Source: Hyposmocoma kahamanoa (taxonomy: Eukaryota > Arthropoda > Insecta > Lepidoptera > Cosmopterigidae). From it: DNA of 64,000 nt. The stretch spans positions 11,608,346 to 11,672,345 of the forward strand of contig NW_020653726.1 in the NCBI RefSeq assembly GCF_003589595.1, given 5' to 3'. Shown piece by piece: positions 1-11,970 of the stretch. Below the pieces are notes generated by a model that was given only the letters and a program-made list of their open reading frames with translations, searched no databases and had not been told where the DNA came from. The translations under genes were made by a program, and so were the position numbers. Each line of letters begins with the position of its first letter. Position 1 is the stretch's first letter.

Positions 1-1011
1 CTGTGCTTTTATTTTTCCTTCAAACTATATAATTCTACTACAGTGTATTATAAATTATCATGTAATGTATGTAATTATTATCTGTATGTATTTATCAATA
101 TTCAGTCTGCACGTATTTATTAAAACTTAATATCTACTGATTTATTTTAAATAAATACTTTTATTAGAAGATATTCTTTGGTTGCTCCCTTTAGTATCTT
201 CTAAAGTTGCGTGTAAGAAATTGCTACTAGCAATAAATCGGCGCGCTTAACATCACTTTATTATTTTTACTTAAATAGCTATTCAGTTCAGTATTATTAT
301 TGTAATTTTATGCGCAATATTTATTTTATATTTATTATTAAGGATGAGCTCAAAACTAGCCAAGTGTGCCTCATTTTCCATGTAATGGTATCTATGTATA
401 TACACATTCATTTCTGTTTTTTCTTGGTGGGAATAAATAAATGTACTTGTATTTGGAATTGATTACAACAACATTTTATAATCCAAAAGGACGACTTAAT
501 ACGTATTCTCCTCATAATTCCAACAATACTTAATTGCTCTTTATGGAAACAAAATTATATAAGTAGTTTTTAGTATAAATATTTTTTTATACCTTAATAA
601 CATTATGTGCCTCGATATGAAAAGCGGAATTTACTACAAATACCCTACACGTAGATTCTTTTGAGGAAATCTTTTTCTAGTCGATTTATTTCCAGACTAA
701 GGGTAACATATTATAAAGAGCTCTTATCAACTCCGACCGTCATAGTTTACGTGAAAATACTACCTGTGTTTCGGCCCTTCAGTGGTTTATGTGAAAACCA
801 GATATAGCCGGTATTTAATGTTATAATGTCGACCTGAAGTTGTTTTGGGTTGAATGGAAAGGAAAAACTAGTAGAGTATTACGGCAGTCATGTAAAATAA
901 ATATAAAAGTTATATGTCTGTTTAAGTTATAGAGACAGATACAATTTCGGTTACGTTAGTTTGTTGATTAATATATACGCATAGGTTATTTTGTATACTC
1001 TGGTTTTTTTT
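1..1011. other. AT-rich non-coding stretch
   Basis: No supported gene or repeat. Frames running into 1012 are open only because of the adjoining run of N. Confidence 0.6.
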
Positions 1012-1411
1012 NNNNNNNNNNNNNNNNNNNNNNNNNNNNNNNNNNNNNNNNNNNNNNNNNNNNNNNNNNNNNNNNNNNNNNNNNNNNNNNNNNNNNNNNN
1101 NNNNNNNNNNNNNNNNNNNNNNNNNNNNNNNNNNNNNNNNNNNNNNNNNNNNNNNNNNNNNNNNNNNNNNNNNNNNNNNNNNNNNNNNNNNNNNNNNNNN
1201 NNNNNNNNNNNNNNNNNNNNNNNNNNNNNNNNNNNNNNNNNNNNNNNNNNNNNNNNNNNNNNNNNNNNNNNNNNNNNNNNNNNNNNNNNNNNNNNNNNNN
1301 NNNNNNNNNNNNNNNNNNNNNNNNNNNNNNNNNNNNNNNNNNNNNNNNNNNNNNNNNNNNNNNNNNNNNNNNNNNNNNNNNNNNNNNNNNNNNNNNNNNN
1401 NNNNNNNNNNN
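1012..1411. other. Assembly gap (400 N)
   Basis: An unbroken run of exactly 400 N directly follows a T-run. A round length like this suggests an estimated scaffold gap, so nothing can be said about its content and frames crossing it are meaningless. Confidence 0.99.
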
Positions 1412-2092
1412 TATGAAACTGTCCACACTATAATCTTTTCATATTCAGTGGATGTACCCAGCTTCTTTCTTTTACATACATCATCTAATGCCTCCACTAC
1501 ATACGATCGGTGTAAGCTGCTGACGATCTAATACTTCATTAATGTACGCTATTTTTAATGGATCCATTACACTATATGACACAAACACCCGTACAAACGC
1601 TTAAAAGCAACTGAAGAAAATACGTTCCTTTGGCGCCCCAACCCAATTTAAATTGAACGAACTGCGAGATTCAAAAAACGCGACTCACAAGTCACAAAAT
1701 TGCGCTCGTCTAGCCTTACCCTTAATAATTTTGTAGCTTCGGTGAGGCTCCGGATTAGTTTGAAATATGTTCCGAGAAAATGTAGTAGGAAGAATTTCAG
1801 GACGATTGGAGAGATCTGTAGTAAACAATTTGTACAGAGCTAGTCGAGTCTTGGAGTACATCAAACGTGTTTGTAAAAAGAATGAAACACGGAAATATTT
1901 TCCATAACGGAACTGGAATAGTTGCGAGCAAGCGGCGCGACGACAATCTTGAGTAATACGGTGTGGAATGCTTCTCAGAGTTTTACTCAAATTTCTCATA
2001 AAAAATGAGTTGGCTAAAAGTTATAGAATCTTGCCTCACTAAGTGTATTTAGGAGTATTTTTAAGTCTCCAAACTTATCATCATCATCTTCA
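1412..2092. other. Non-coding stretch without recognised features
   Basis: A minus-strand frame of about 100 codons at 1685-1999 has no motif I recognise and no splice context. I treat it as chance. Confidence 0.45.
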
Positions 2093-2640
2093 TTATATCA
2101 GCCGGAAGACGTTCACAGCTGAATATAGACCCCCAAATATTTCCAGATTAGTCGATCGGACGCGGCGTGCAGCCATCGGTTACCCGCCGCCCTTATCAGG
2201 TCATCCATCCATCTAGTAGGGGCTGGCCCACTGAATGCTTTCCGTTTCGTGGTCGAGAACCTTTCTGCCCTAACGGCCGTCAGTTCTACGAACTATGTGC
2301 CCAGCCCACTGTCACTTCAACTTGCTTATCCTTTTAGCTATGTCGGTGAATTTCGTTCTTCTATGGATCTCCTCATTTCTGATTCGATCACGTAGAGAAA
2401 TGTCTCTGTCACTTTGAGCTTTTTTATGGGGCCCATAGTAAGTAACCACATCTCAGAGCCGTAGGTCATCTCAGTTTTCCCGAAAGCTGTTTTACCGAGT
2501 CGGATTCGACGACGATTGACCTCTTTTTCGAAGTTGGCTCTGCCTAATTGGACGGGTTGTCCAAGGTAACAACTTCGAGAGTAGAGGTTCTCACTGTTAT
2601 AGGGTTGGTACGACATGGACATTCGACGTAAGTTTCGTTT
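2093..2640 (-). pseudogene. 3' end of a decayed RTE-like LINE
   Basis: On the minus strand, 2622-2340 encodes the C-terminal end of a non-LTR reverse transcriptase. The pieces RRRIRLGKTAFGK and TYGSEMWLLTMGPIKKL match the usual order of a thumb-region segment followed by the conserved YGSE-W motif. The stretch 2340-2093 continues into the degraded C-terminal/3' tail common in lepidopteran RTE-type elements. Frames are broken and the catalytic RT core is absent, so this is a dead 5'-truncated copy. The family call rests on motif recognition, not a database match. Confidence 0.75.
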
Positions 2641-4309
2641 AGTCCATGTTCATTTTTAAAGCCACCTGCTGGGAAACTCTATCAAAAATTATCAGTATCC
2701 CTATAATTACTTAATTTAAATTATACACAGGTCTCACTACATAATATTAAGGGATTATTTGGGTAATAAAATAAAGTTATTTGTGTATTCCATTTAATGA
2801 AATACATAAATTCGGGTTGGCACAACAACAATTTATGCTATTGGATATTGAACAGTGGAAATATAGACAAGAATTCTTCAGTCATAGAAACAACAGGATC
2901 TTAACTTATTGTAGGACTGTACACATCGACTGAGAATGCGTAGAAAAATAAATAGGTTTTAGAGCTCATATACTCGGTGTTAGTGCAAGAGATCAGCCCC
3001 GAGCGACCGCAGCCATGGTAGCTAGTTTTACATCCGAGTCGAGGCCATGATCAATGAGTATATGACTTCATTGAATAAATAGCAAACGTGGCCGGTCTGC
3101 TGCCCGCGACTAGCCGCTTGTTGGAAAACAAGCGCAAGTTTGAGTGTAGTGTCTGTCACGCGATAAAATTTATGCCGTAATTATTTACTATACGGAGCGT
3201 TTCAAAACCTTATATAGAGCTGTAGTACTTAATTTTAAAAATACACGTTACAGCTCAAGAAACAATTTTGGTTCGATAGCTATTTGAAATTCAGAACAAT
3301 TTTCCAACATAAATCGGAAAAAATGATTTTTTTTGTTTGAGGTAGTGGACTGCAGCCAACATGAAAGAACTATTCCCAAAATACATAAATATGTACATTC
3401 GCTATAGAATGAATATAATTGTATTATTATCAGTCGCTGTGCAATTTTTGTTATTGAATTACATGTTTTAGGTCTTATGAATGATTTGGATTTTAAATAT
3501 ACAAAGTTATTTTTACATATAATAAGAATAGCATTTTATATACACAGTGAAATTAGTAATATAATTATACATTTATTTCATTTATTTATTTTAACATGAT
3601 TTAGAAGTTACTAAGTCAATGCAATGGACAGCTAAAAAAATGTTTTTCTTTTACGAAATGCTTATACAAAGTTATGAGATACTCAAAGACGTTATGAGAA
3701 TTGAGCTTATTAACAACAGAATATTATGAATTACTTTCTTTTAAACGCAATATAATGCTAATAATGCAAGTTCATTCAATACATGTAGAATATTTTGTTA
3801 TTTTCTCGTTTTTGTATTTACATAAGTACCTACCGCAGCAAAAATCACCTATATAACGGTATTTATTTTTAAAGTATTTTTTCTATATATAAACACAATA
3901 TCACATATGACAACTAACATAGAAAAATCTCAAAAATTGCGTTATAATTATATTTTATACCAAAAATTGCGATACATATATATCGTCAGCTAAATTCGTA
4001 AACCTCATAATTTGTGTTAATGTGAAAAGCAGAATTACTAGAAATAATTACAAGACAATCTTTGATTAAACCTCTATTTTGTGACTAAAAAGGCTCTAGA
4101 AATTATATTTTAAACTTTAATTGCCCGATATTGCCATTGAAGAGAAAAAAAGAGATGTCGTCTAAAAACGAAGTTGCGAGCATTTCAAATTTAGCCGACG
4201 ATATGTCATTCGTATATGATTCAATTTCAAAGTGATAGGACAGCACTGTCACTTTCCAATTAAATCGGTTACGAATTACATACTTAATAAATGCAATTTT
4301 TGAGATAAT
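2641..4309. other. AT-rich non-coding stretch
   Basis: A moderately GC-richer patch lies near 2985-3170. Neither strand shows a spliceable coding segment or a repeat I recognise. Confidence 0.45.
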
Positions 4310-4470
4310 ACATAGATAGATAACACTTTATTCAATTAGTATGACACAAATACAGATTGAATACAACAGGAACAAATAAAACATTTTTTGTCATAGCAGT
4401 GAAATGGCGCTGACTCAACATATGCCTAAGATCCCTAAGGCGCTGGTTTTCAGTCAGAATAATATGTTAG
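4310..4470 (-). repeat. Possible LINE 3'-tail repeat
   Basis: It begins with a GATAGATAACACTTTATTCA-type A/T-rich end and continues into a short GC-richer block. This layout resembles the 3' ends of lepidopteran non-LTR elements in reverse orientation. No protein motif remains and there is no second copy in the window. Confidence 0.3.
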
Positions 4471-5523
4471 TTAATCATGTGCGTTATAGATGCATATCAG
4501 TAGAGTATAAACAAATTATTTTTTGAAATGCTGACAAGCTGTTAAACACAAATGTCTGTTGAATGAAACAGGGTATAATTTGTCTATTACTCGTTACAGG
4601 CCTACCGCTTAACAGAGTCGGTTCCTAAGATAGCTGCGCGGTATGGAAGGAGTGCAAAGAGTGCCTGCCAAATTAGTCAATTGTTGTTATATGAAACGAA
4701 GATAAAAAATCTATTTCATTGATAGTAGAAATTAATTCAAAAGCATTTGGAGCTTTTTTTCAATCAACTTGTTGAAATAATCCCGTGTGCAGCTCGACAT
4801 AAGTGTTACGTAAACTGTTACTCCTCCCGCACCGCGCAACTACCTCAGGAACTAACTCAGTTAAGCGGTAGTCAGTAGTAAACATAACCATGTTGTATGA
4901 ACCAAGTTACATCTTGTAGTGCTAATTTTTGGTAACACTTCTCTCAATGGATCAAGTGCCGTGGTGATTTTTTTTGTTCATTTCATTTCTTTAGAGATGC
5001 GATTAAAGTCGTTAACACAGGCAGCAGCAGCAAGATTAATAGCCGCTCCTATATACTTTTGTATTGTCAGAAAACCGCGTGCGTACCACAAGTGTGAAAC
5101 GATTAATCATTTCGTTCATATAAAAACTCTTCAGTATCAACAAATCAGTAGAACACAAAGTGTTTTATTGTAGCTAGCTATAAAGTTGATTAAATGCTTA
5201 TCTAATCACGAATGGTATAAAGAGAAAGATGATTGCGACGTTCCTTTGAAAAGCTGCTGATGCGGCTCGTGACGGCTCCGGCTCTTCTGTAATGGAAAAC
5301 GACAGTTAATTAAATTTTATCAGAATGAAGCCCTTCTAAAATACTATTGGGACAAACTTTTGCGTTCTAGTAGATGGAGAGATCGCTTATCGGTCTTTAC
5401 ATTTCTTTGCGTTTATGACAGGTGGTGGTAACACCAAGTCCATTCCATTGATTTCATTCAAAAACATTTATCTTAATTATAATATTTTGACGCTACCTTT
5501 AAACCTACATGAGATATGTAAGG
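4471..5523. other. Non-coding stretch
   Basis: The plus-strand frames at 4919-5173 and 5415-5630 have no recognisable domain. The second one runs through the MITE that follows. No host exon is supported. Confidence 0.45.
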
Positions 5524-5635
5524 CACGCACAATGATAGGGCGTGGCTTGCGCGAGAGCGACATAAAGTGCGAGATACTGCTATTCTCGCATAGAGATCCC
5601 GCGCTTTCACGTCGCGCCCTGCTGTGCTAGCCCTA
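5524..5635 (+). repeat. Short GC-rich palindromic MITE, copy 1
   Basis: This roughly 110-bp GC-rich hairpin has arms built around GATAGGGCG-GGCTTGCGCGAG on the left and its degenerate complement ending in GCGCCCTGCTGTGCTA on the right. It is clearly homologous to 45279-45402. No coding capacity. Confidence 0.65.
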
Positions 5636-6024
5636 CAGTATTTTTTATAACATGTAATGACGTTGCTACATTAGGATATATAATTTGTTAAGATGTCCCT
5701 AATCTCCTCATGTTGTGATAATGTTACCGCAATATTGATGTAGTAAAGTTATAATTCTTTTTTCAAATCTTTTACTTTTACCTAATTTTAAATGTCATTA
5801 CCGTAGTGCTCATATCTAAATTTGCAAATTTAAACATAGTATCTTATGGTGTCGAAGTATTAACATAATATAATAAGTTAGTAGCACTTAGTGCAACTCC
5901 CGCCTGTTCGGCGAATCAATGCCTACACTTTGCTCAGAGCTCATAGGGTTTTCACATTATTATTTTAGCTGTACATCTATATGTTGTAAACATAATTCTA
6001 GTGCTATATTGATGTAACCTTTGT

Positions 6025-6760
6025 TAAATGCAGAGCTGCAGAGGAAAGAGTAGAGACGATCAGTTTAGATCTTAGCTTCAAGATCAACCATGCTAAGACC
6101 AAATTAATGGTGGTAGATCGTTTGGACAGTTTGAAGCTGACGGGCTCAACCTTGAAACTGTAGAAGATATAATATATTTGGGCATGCATATAAACAACAC
6201 CGGGTCGTGCGGAAAGGAGATTCGAAGGCGAATAGGAATGGCTAAAGGTGCTATGGCCCAACTATAGACAGTATGGAAGGACCGTAACATCGCTCATAAA
6301 ACCAAGATGACATTGGTGAGCTCTCTGGGGTTAATGTTCAATTATGGGGTGGAAACGTGGACACTAAAAAGGCGGAACATGACCGCATTGACGCCTTCGA
6401 GATGTGGTGCCGGAAGGAAAATGTTGCGAATCCGTGAGACTGATTTTGGCACCAAGACTCAATTCTGCGGGATCTTAACGTTCAGACCAGACAATCTAAC
6501 TATGTCTCCGTAGGATACTTGATCTTTTTATCACATTGCCAGCAAAGAAGAGCACAACCTGGAACAACTAATAGTTTCCGGACGGATCGACGGTAAACGT
6601 CCGAGTGGTCGCTGTCCTACAAGATGGCCTGTCGAAGTTTGTACGGCTCTTAGCATGAGTCACCAAGATGCACTCCACTATGCCGAAAACTGCCATAGAT
6701 GGCAGTGTCGTCATGCAGAAATTGTTTCCGCAGGGGAGTCATGACCCTTAATAATGAGGA
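6025..6760 (+). pseudogene. Decayed LINE reverse transcriptase, C-terminal part
   Basis: Translation with several stops and shifts gives ordered pieces of a non-LTR RT. They are a KINHAKTKLMVVDR segment after the palm, an EDIIYLGMHIN motif (the 'YLG' after the catalytic domain), RRRIGMAKGAMAQL, a YGVETWTLK motif and a C-terminal DAFEMWCRRKML-like segment. No endonuclease or catalytic palm is present. This is a different family from the element at 2093-2640 and is oriented plus. Confidence 0.75.
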
Positions 6761-8375
6761 ATACGACGCGATGGGAAGGAAATACAGTACTTACTTATGA
6801 TATTTGTATATAAGCATCGCGGGTTTATATTTCGGTTACGTGAGTATGATATGAAATAATAATGAAATAAATAAAACTGAACAATTCTAAACTTGAGGCA
6901 CTCTTGCTCACAACCATAAACACAACAATAAACACGTCTACTATTTGATGTCATTTTTAAACACTAAGCTGATGCTTAGTAGCAGAAAAAAAGAAATGCT
7001 TTATTCCTATAGCGAATGGTTAGTACGGCGACACGTGCTATGCAAACCGAGTGCACCGCGCGATACATGAATATGTGCGTCCATACAAGGCGCGCGGTGG
7101 GCGTGCACACATACAACTTACAAGTCGCGCTGCTACGTTTGTACGGAGCGTTTGTACACTATTTGTCTTATTACGTTATGGTATTAATATCGATCGATGT
7201 ATTACTAAATTGATAAAGGTAGAAACCGAGCACATACAGATACGACTTCAAAACAATCGTACGAAAAAGTACTGAAGATATTATTTTTTACAGGTGGATC
7301 CTTTTTTTCTATATCTATGGGTGGATCTTGAGTTCCTTTTTTTACGAAATATAAACATTAAGATGTTAAGTCACCTTCTGAATAAAACATTTTGTTTGAA
7401 TTCGTACAACTATACCGTTTTTACTCGTCGTCGTAGGTCGTAGGTAATATGACGTGATCAATCCCAAGACTCCACTTGCGCCAACGTAAAGATTGCCAAA
7501 CATAACATAACGTAACATTACCTATTTTTGCTTATAAGATTTTCGTACAACAATGACTGCTCAAAAATGAATGTTCCAGTACATTTGCGCAAATAAGGTA
7601 CCAGGCTTGTGTATTATACTATATAGGACAGCTCATACCACATAATAATTTGAGTAAAGTAAGTTATGGTCACATACGTATTTGCAAGAAGGATTTTTTT
7701 TATGGCACAGCAGCAGAGCGCCAACTTAAATAGGTACTAATAGGCACACAAAAATGTCAGTAAGTACTTTTCATGCCGTAGTGCTTATATTGATTCGACA
7801 TAAAATGTTCAATGTATGTAAATCATTGAACTTTGTCAGTGCATTGTTGATACTTGTCAATGGAAAAGCAGTAGGTTTCCAAGTGCTTTCTGTGTAGTTG
7901 CCGAACTACATGGAATGCACTTGAAAATCGCTCAGTAAAGCACATTGTTAATTTTTTGATATTCATTTAGCTAATACTATCATATTCTAATATTTATATT
8001 TACGGTAAACTCTATTACTATATGTCCATGAAGGGTTAAGGAAATATTTGTGAGCTGACAACATTTCAATAAACCAGAAACATTAACGGTTTGTTTCAAA
8101 CATAATACTTTTATTTCATTTTGTTAAAGTTGTTTCAAATTCAGACATAAAAGTAGATAGCCAAGATTAAAATTACATTTCCGAGTCGTTATTCCAATTT
8201 TAACAAAGTTATTAGTTAAAGACTTTTCTGAGAAATGGTAGCTCAGGGTTGTACATAAAATATCTACGTAGTAATGTAACTGATGGCTATTATATATTGT
8301 GTTACTATTTGAAAAATATACGGCAAATTATTGGAAAAAAATATCTAGACGATTAAGCTAAAATGTAATAATAAA
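6761..8375. other. Non-coding stretch
   Basis: The GC-richer patch at 7015-7150 gives two overlapping plus-strand frames of about 65-74 codons with no recognised domain. The rest is AT-rich. No gene is supported. Confidence 0.4.
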
Positions 8376-9400
8376 TAAACAGTGCGGTGCGGTGCACGCT
8401 TGGATTCGGACGTGCTCCACTGCACAATAAGAATTATAATAATTCGCGACCCGCGCGGCAATAATTGGAGGCCTCAGACAACACCATCAGTGAGTTGCGT
8501 GCCCAAGTTGTATTGCTTAGTAGTGCGGCTTCGGTAAGTAGGTCACCTGAGGCCTGCAACGTGAACACTTGTCGCGGGGCGTAAAATGCGTCTTTCAGCA
8601 GTTTTGAGTCGGCTCACATGCATGTGTCACCGACCTGTGGCGCTGTTGCCGCGCGCGTTTCCCCGCACCCCGCCCCGCCGGAGACGACCCCTCCACGTGA
8701 TTACGCAGCTGTTGCCGCTGCCCGACCTAGTACTCCACAACCACAATCCAGGCAACCAATGAAGGGAAAACCGGAAAAGAAACTCGTATCTGGAGCTGCG
8801 TCGTCAGTACCACCGAGACGAGTTGATCAGTGCGACGAGGACGGCTTTCGGAAGGTGGAAAAGAAAAAGAAGAACACCAGCCGAAACCTTAGTGGCACCG
8901 CCCTGACTGTCCCGAATCATTTATTGCGTCCAGCGGTACAGACGACGTTGTTATACGTGTCGCGTCTTCATTACTCCGCCAAGTCTGCGGATATTGTGGA
9001 GTACATGCGAGTGGAGGCCAACGCAAACCTGAGGGTCGAGCGGTTGGAGTCGCGCCACAATGTGAATTTTAATTCATTTGTGGTGCGAGTACCAACTCAA
9101 CACCTGTCGACCTTCATGAGAGAAGACTTTTGGCCGAAGGGTGTCATGTACCGGCGTTTCCGAGGACGGCTACCGGACACACACGTTGCGTCACACGTCG
9201 AAGTACATACGTGTAAATAAATAGTGTTATATGTATATTATCATGTTATATTGTATTTATGATTAGTCCGTAAGGTATTTATTTAATATTTCTGTTATTG
9301 TTTTATTATATTATTGTTATATTATATGTATGTTAGTCTGTAAGGTATGTATCTATGGGTCCTAGTTGCCTGAAATAAATATAAATAAATAAAATAAAAA
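8376..9400 (+). mobile_element. ORF1-only retroelement, copy 1
   Basis: A GC-rich leader (about 8376-8617) is followed by an open frame, then a short AT-rich 3' region ending in GTCTGTAAGGTATGTATC, the word CCTGAAATAAAT and an (ATAAA)n-type tail. A second diverged copy on the minus strand at 34566-35250 shares both the coding part and this 3' terminus. The element therefore really ends just after ORF1 and is not an ORF1 cut off by chance. No endonuclease or RT reading frame follows. The 5' limit is approximate. Confidence 0.65.
8618..9220 (+). CDS. LINE ORF1-like protein (200 codons)
   Basis: This uninterrupted 200-codon frame starts at the first in-frame ATG after a stop at 8582. The N-terminal third is rich in Pro/Ala/Arg (low complexity). 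It is followed by a short acidic-then-basic linker (DQCDEDGFRKVEKKKK, about residues 69-84) and a folded C-terminal domain of about 85 residues. That domain contains TLLYVSRLHYSAKS, a FNSFVVRVP strand and the FWPKGVMYRRFRGRLP end. The domain resembles the nucleic-acid-binding ORF1 module of insect non-LTR retrotransposons of the CR1/Jockey groups. A role as RNA chaperone or RNP protein is inferred from that group. There is no zinc knuckle, unlike many ORF1 proteins. The copy at 34566-35250 has a homologous but broken frame. Intactness may reflect a recent insertion. Confidence 0.6.
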   Translation: MHVSPTCGAVAARVSPHPAPPETTPPRDYAAVAAARPSTPQPQSRQPMKGKPEKKLVSGAASSVPPRRVDQCDEDGFRKVEKKKKNTSRNLSGTALTVPNHLLRPAVQTTLLYVSRLHYSAKSADIVEYMRVEANANLRVERLESRHNVNFNSFVVRVPTQHLSTFMREDFWPKGVMYRRFRGRLPDTHVASHVEVHTCK

Positions 9401-9748
9401 TCAATTACTTGTGTGTTTGATTACAAGATATACCTATAGGTACATTTACATCGCAAAATATGTTAGCTGGCACATTGTCTACATGCGCTATGTATCTAGG
9501 TGCCTTCCTGGATGGCGCCTACGAAAAAGTATTTACATTTTCCTAGCGCTTAATAGTTTCAGCTAACATTACTGTTAGCCGCCCAAAATGCAGGTTACGA
9601 AAAGATAAAAAGACGACAGCGAACTGTGTGCAGTACTATGTTTTAACTATAATAGGTAGCCGCGCGCTCAAAGGACACTCGCATTGCGCATGGAACCATT
9701 TATGACTTAAATGAAATTAAAATAATTTAGTTATCTAAAACAAAGAAA
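9401..9748. other. Short non-coding stretch
   Basis: AT-rich with one GC-richer block near 9480-9560. No feature recognised. Confidence 0.4.
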
Positions 9749-10068
9749 AGTAGTAGTAGAGCTCCTTGTGAAAGAATTCGTCCAGGGTAGTACTGCCACC
9801 TTACCTATTTCGGCCGCCAGTAGCAGTAGCAGTAATGTCAACATTACTGTGTTCCGGTTTTGAAGGGTAAGGGTGCTGGTGAAATTACAGGCACACGGGA
9901 CTTGTCAACTTACGTCTCAGGGTGAAGGGCGAAGTGGCAATGCCCCTCATATCTTTGTAATTTAAAGGTCTGGGTGGCACTGTAACTGTTATGGACAGGC
10001 ATGTAGCTTACCATCAGGCGGACGACTTGTCCGTCCCGTCACTTGATGTTATAAAAAAAAGAAAAAGA
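9749..10068 (+). repeat. Dispersed repeat family A, copy 1
   Basis: A near full-length copy of a roughly 300-bp repeat. It starts GTAGTAGTAGAGCTCCTTG, has a conserved internal palindrome (CAGTAATGT-AACATTACTG), a GTGGCACTG segment that pairs with an upstream complement, and ends CCGTCACTTGATGTTATAAAA with an A-rich tail. Other copies are at 13581, 16875, 30993, 41978, 47786-48160, 51620 and 54340. No tRNA-type A/B boxes are obvious. Confidence 0.85.
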
Positions 10069-10594
10069 AAATAAACTTTATGTATCGACCCTAATAATTC
10101 AAGCATTGAACGTCACTGTGTACACAAGCTTTAGCGGTTTGGATGGAATTAGATTTGACTCGTACTAAATGTAATTTAATTTTGTAGGTTTATACAAAAA
10201 AGGTTTAATTCTGTAGGTGCCATAGGGTACTCCGGGTTTTAACGGACAGGCTGGTTGTCCTCATATGAGGCAATCCTGTGAATAGCATTTTTCTAGTAAA
10301 GTTTATTATGCAATTGCACAACCTTACCTTAGTAATATGTGTTATAAAATTAATTAAATTTATTATTTGTTTACAGCTTTTCCTTTTGCTAAAAGACTGC
10401 AATGCAGATTTTCCCCTCAGTCCGCAGGAAGGCCCCGGGAATACTAGTTTTGGGCATTTCGATTCGATCGAAAATATAAAACTCAAAATTTAAGACAAGT
10501 TCTTTGTTTTGTGAAGGACATTCGCAGTATGCCGCTGATGGGTTTGACTGCGCCACCGGATGAAAGGACAAGTTGAAAGCTCTTAACCCATTAA
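10069..10594. other. Non-coding stretch
   Basis: A pyrimidine-rich TTTGTTTACAG acceptor-like site ends at 10377. The frame after it closes quickly and matches nothing I know. Confidence 0.35.
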
Positions 10595-10960
10595 AATTGA
10601 TACTAAACTAAAACTAAAAAGTGGGCCTTAGGGCGCCCACGTGGGGACGGGCCTTGTCTCAGGGCACTACTGGGGACTACACGCTGAACTGTGGGTTCTT
10701 TGTCTTCTCCGCAGAGGACGAAGAGCGTGATTGATGCGTGACGTGTGGAGTGTGACTGATTAGCGATCTGGTTGCTGGTTGGTGGGAGGATTACCCTTGG
10801 CCAACAAACACGGTGGAGGTTTTCCCTGAGGGGCACGTGTTAAAGTTAAGTTGTGCTTGAAGCAGCCACTACGAGGGGATTGGGGAGGTGAGGAGCAGAG
10901 TCGTCGTGCTTTCGATGCTCGTTTCGTGAATTAGGCTATGGTGGGGAGCCGTAAACCGCT
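10595..10960 (+). repeat. GC-rich dispersed-repeat fragment
   Basis: A block with much higher GC than its surroundings follows an AAACTAAAACTAAAAAG lead-in. The composition and abrupt edges match a repeat type I know from lepidopteran genomes (probably a non-LTR untranslated region), but no conserved protein motif can be read and there is no second copy here. Confidence 0.4.
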
Positions 10961-11075
10961 ATAGAGGTTAACTTAACCAGGTACCACGAGGCACCCGTCG
11001 CGTTGCGCATAAATCTATTTTGAATAGCCTACAGGCGGTGGATGTGGGCGGGACTTTCAGATCAGCTGTGATTGA

Positions 11076-11970
11076 TCTTTTTTTATATATATAAAAATGT
11101 AAGTGTGTATTTGACCTCCATCTCACCCGATGGAAAGTGACGATGAGGTCCATGATGGTTTAAAGGTCCAAGTTATAACTTTCAGGGAACAAGTCTCCAG
11201 GCAGGGAATTCCACTCCATAGCCGTTCGGCATAAAAATGCGCAAGCGTAACGCTTCGTTGCGAAACGTTGGGCTATCCACAACATAGTGGAACCCACGTC
11301 TAGTCTCCCGGTGATGGAAAGGGGAAGGCGGAATTAAATCGTATAATACCATCGCACATTCTCCGTGATACATCCTGTAGAATACCGATACCTGTACAAA
11401 GCTCTGCAGCTTCGTCTCTAGTAATTCCGAGTCACCTATAAGCCTCTTGGCACACTTGCCAATTGAATACAAGGTGGCCAGTTGTATGTAGCAGAACATT
11501 CCCAAAGGTGGCAGCAGTACTCCATGCTCGACCTGACTTGTGCTTGGTACAGTTGAAGCTGTCTCGGTGTGAAGTAACGCCTCACTCTGGAAAGGATGCC
11601 AAGCTTCCTTGCTGCATTAGTCATGGATTCAATGGAACTACGTTTTGTGGAGAATAGACACTCCTGCGTTTTGGTAGCATTAAATTTGATAAGATTGGCA
11701 TCGCCCCAAACTGCCTTGAGTGTCAAATCCAAACGACTTACCATGGATTCTCGACTAGATTAGATTTCCTCTCCACTGACACTTGCATTGGTCAAGTACC
11801 TATCTACAATTGTGCTGTCATAATTGATATGTAATAGAAAGATATTTGCAGACAGTACGGAATCCTGAGGAACTATCGCCCGATGTTCGGAAGAGTAGCT
11901 TCTAAGACCACTCGAATCGAACATTTGCTCAAGGACTCCGAGATCTAATAGCAAAGGTCACGTAGCGTTA
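11076..11970 (-). pseudogene. Decayed Jockey-type LINE, 3' part
   Basis: Minus-strand frames at 11954-11760, 11744-11436 and 11505-11182 carry consecutive pieces of the region after the RT palm. Motifs include NLIKFNATKTQECLF, ARKLGILSRVRRYFTPRQL, AQVRSSMEYCCHLW and FYRMYHGECA. They run collinear with the better preserved element at 61182-64000 (NLVEFNAKKTQVCAL, KLGVLNKVRRFFTPDQL). The YADD-containing block is degraded. An A-rich end near 11076 (T-rich on this strand) marks the 3' tail. The two copies share a clade but differ too much to be recent sisters. Confidence 0.85.

Noticed and set aside
922..1497. Open frames of 140-190 codons across 986-1497 on both strands
   Set aside because: They consist mainly of unknown residues from the 400-N gap.
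1685..1999. 104-codon minus-strand frame
   Set aside because: No domain, no splice sites and no homologous copy. A frame this long can arise by chance in 64 kb.
7016..7275. Two overlapping plus frames in a GC-richer patch
   Set aside because: Neither shows a recognised motif, and overlapping frames of similar length argue for composition, not coding.
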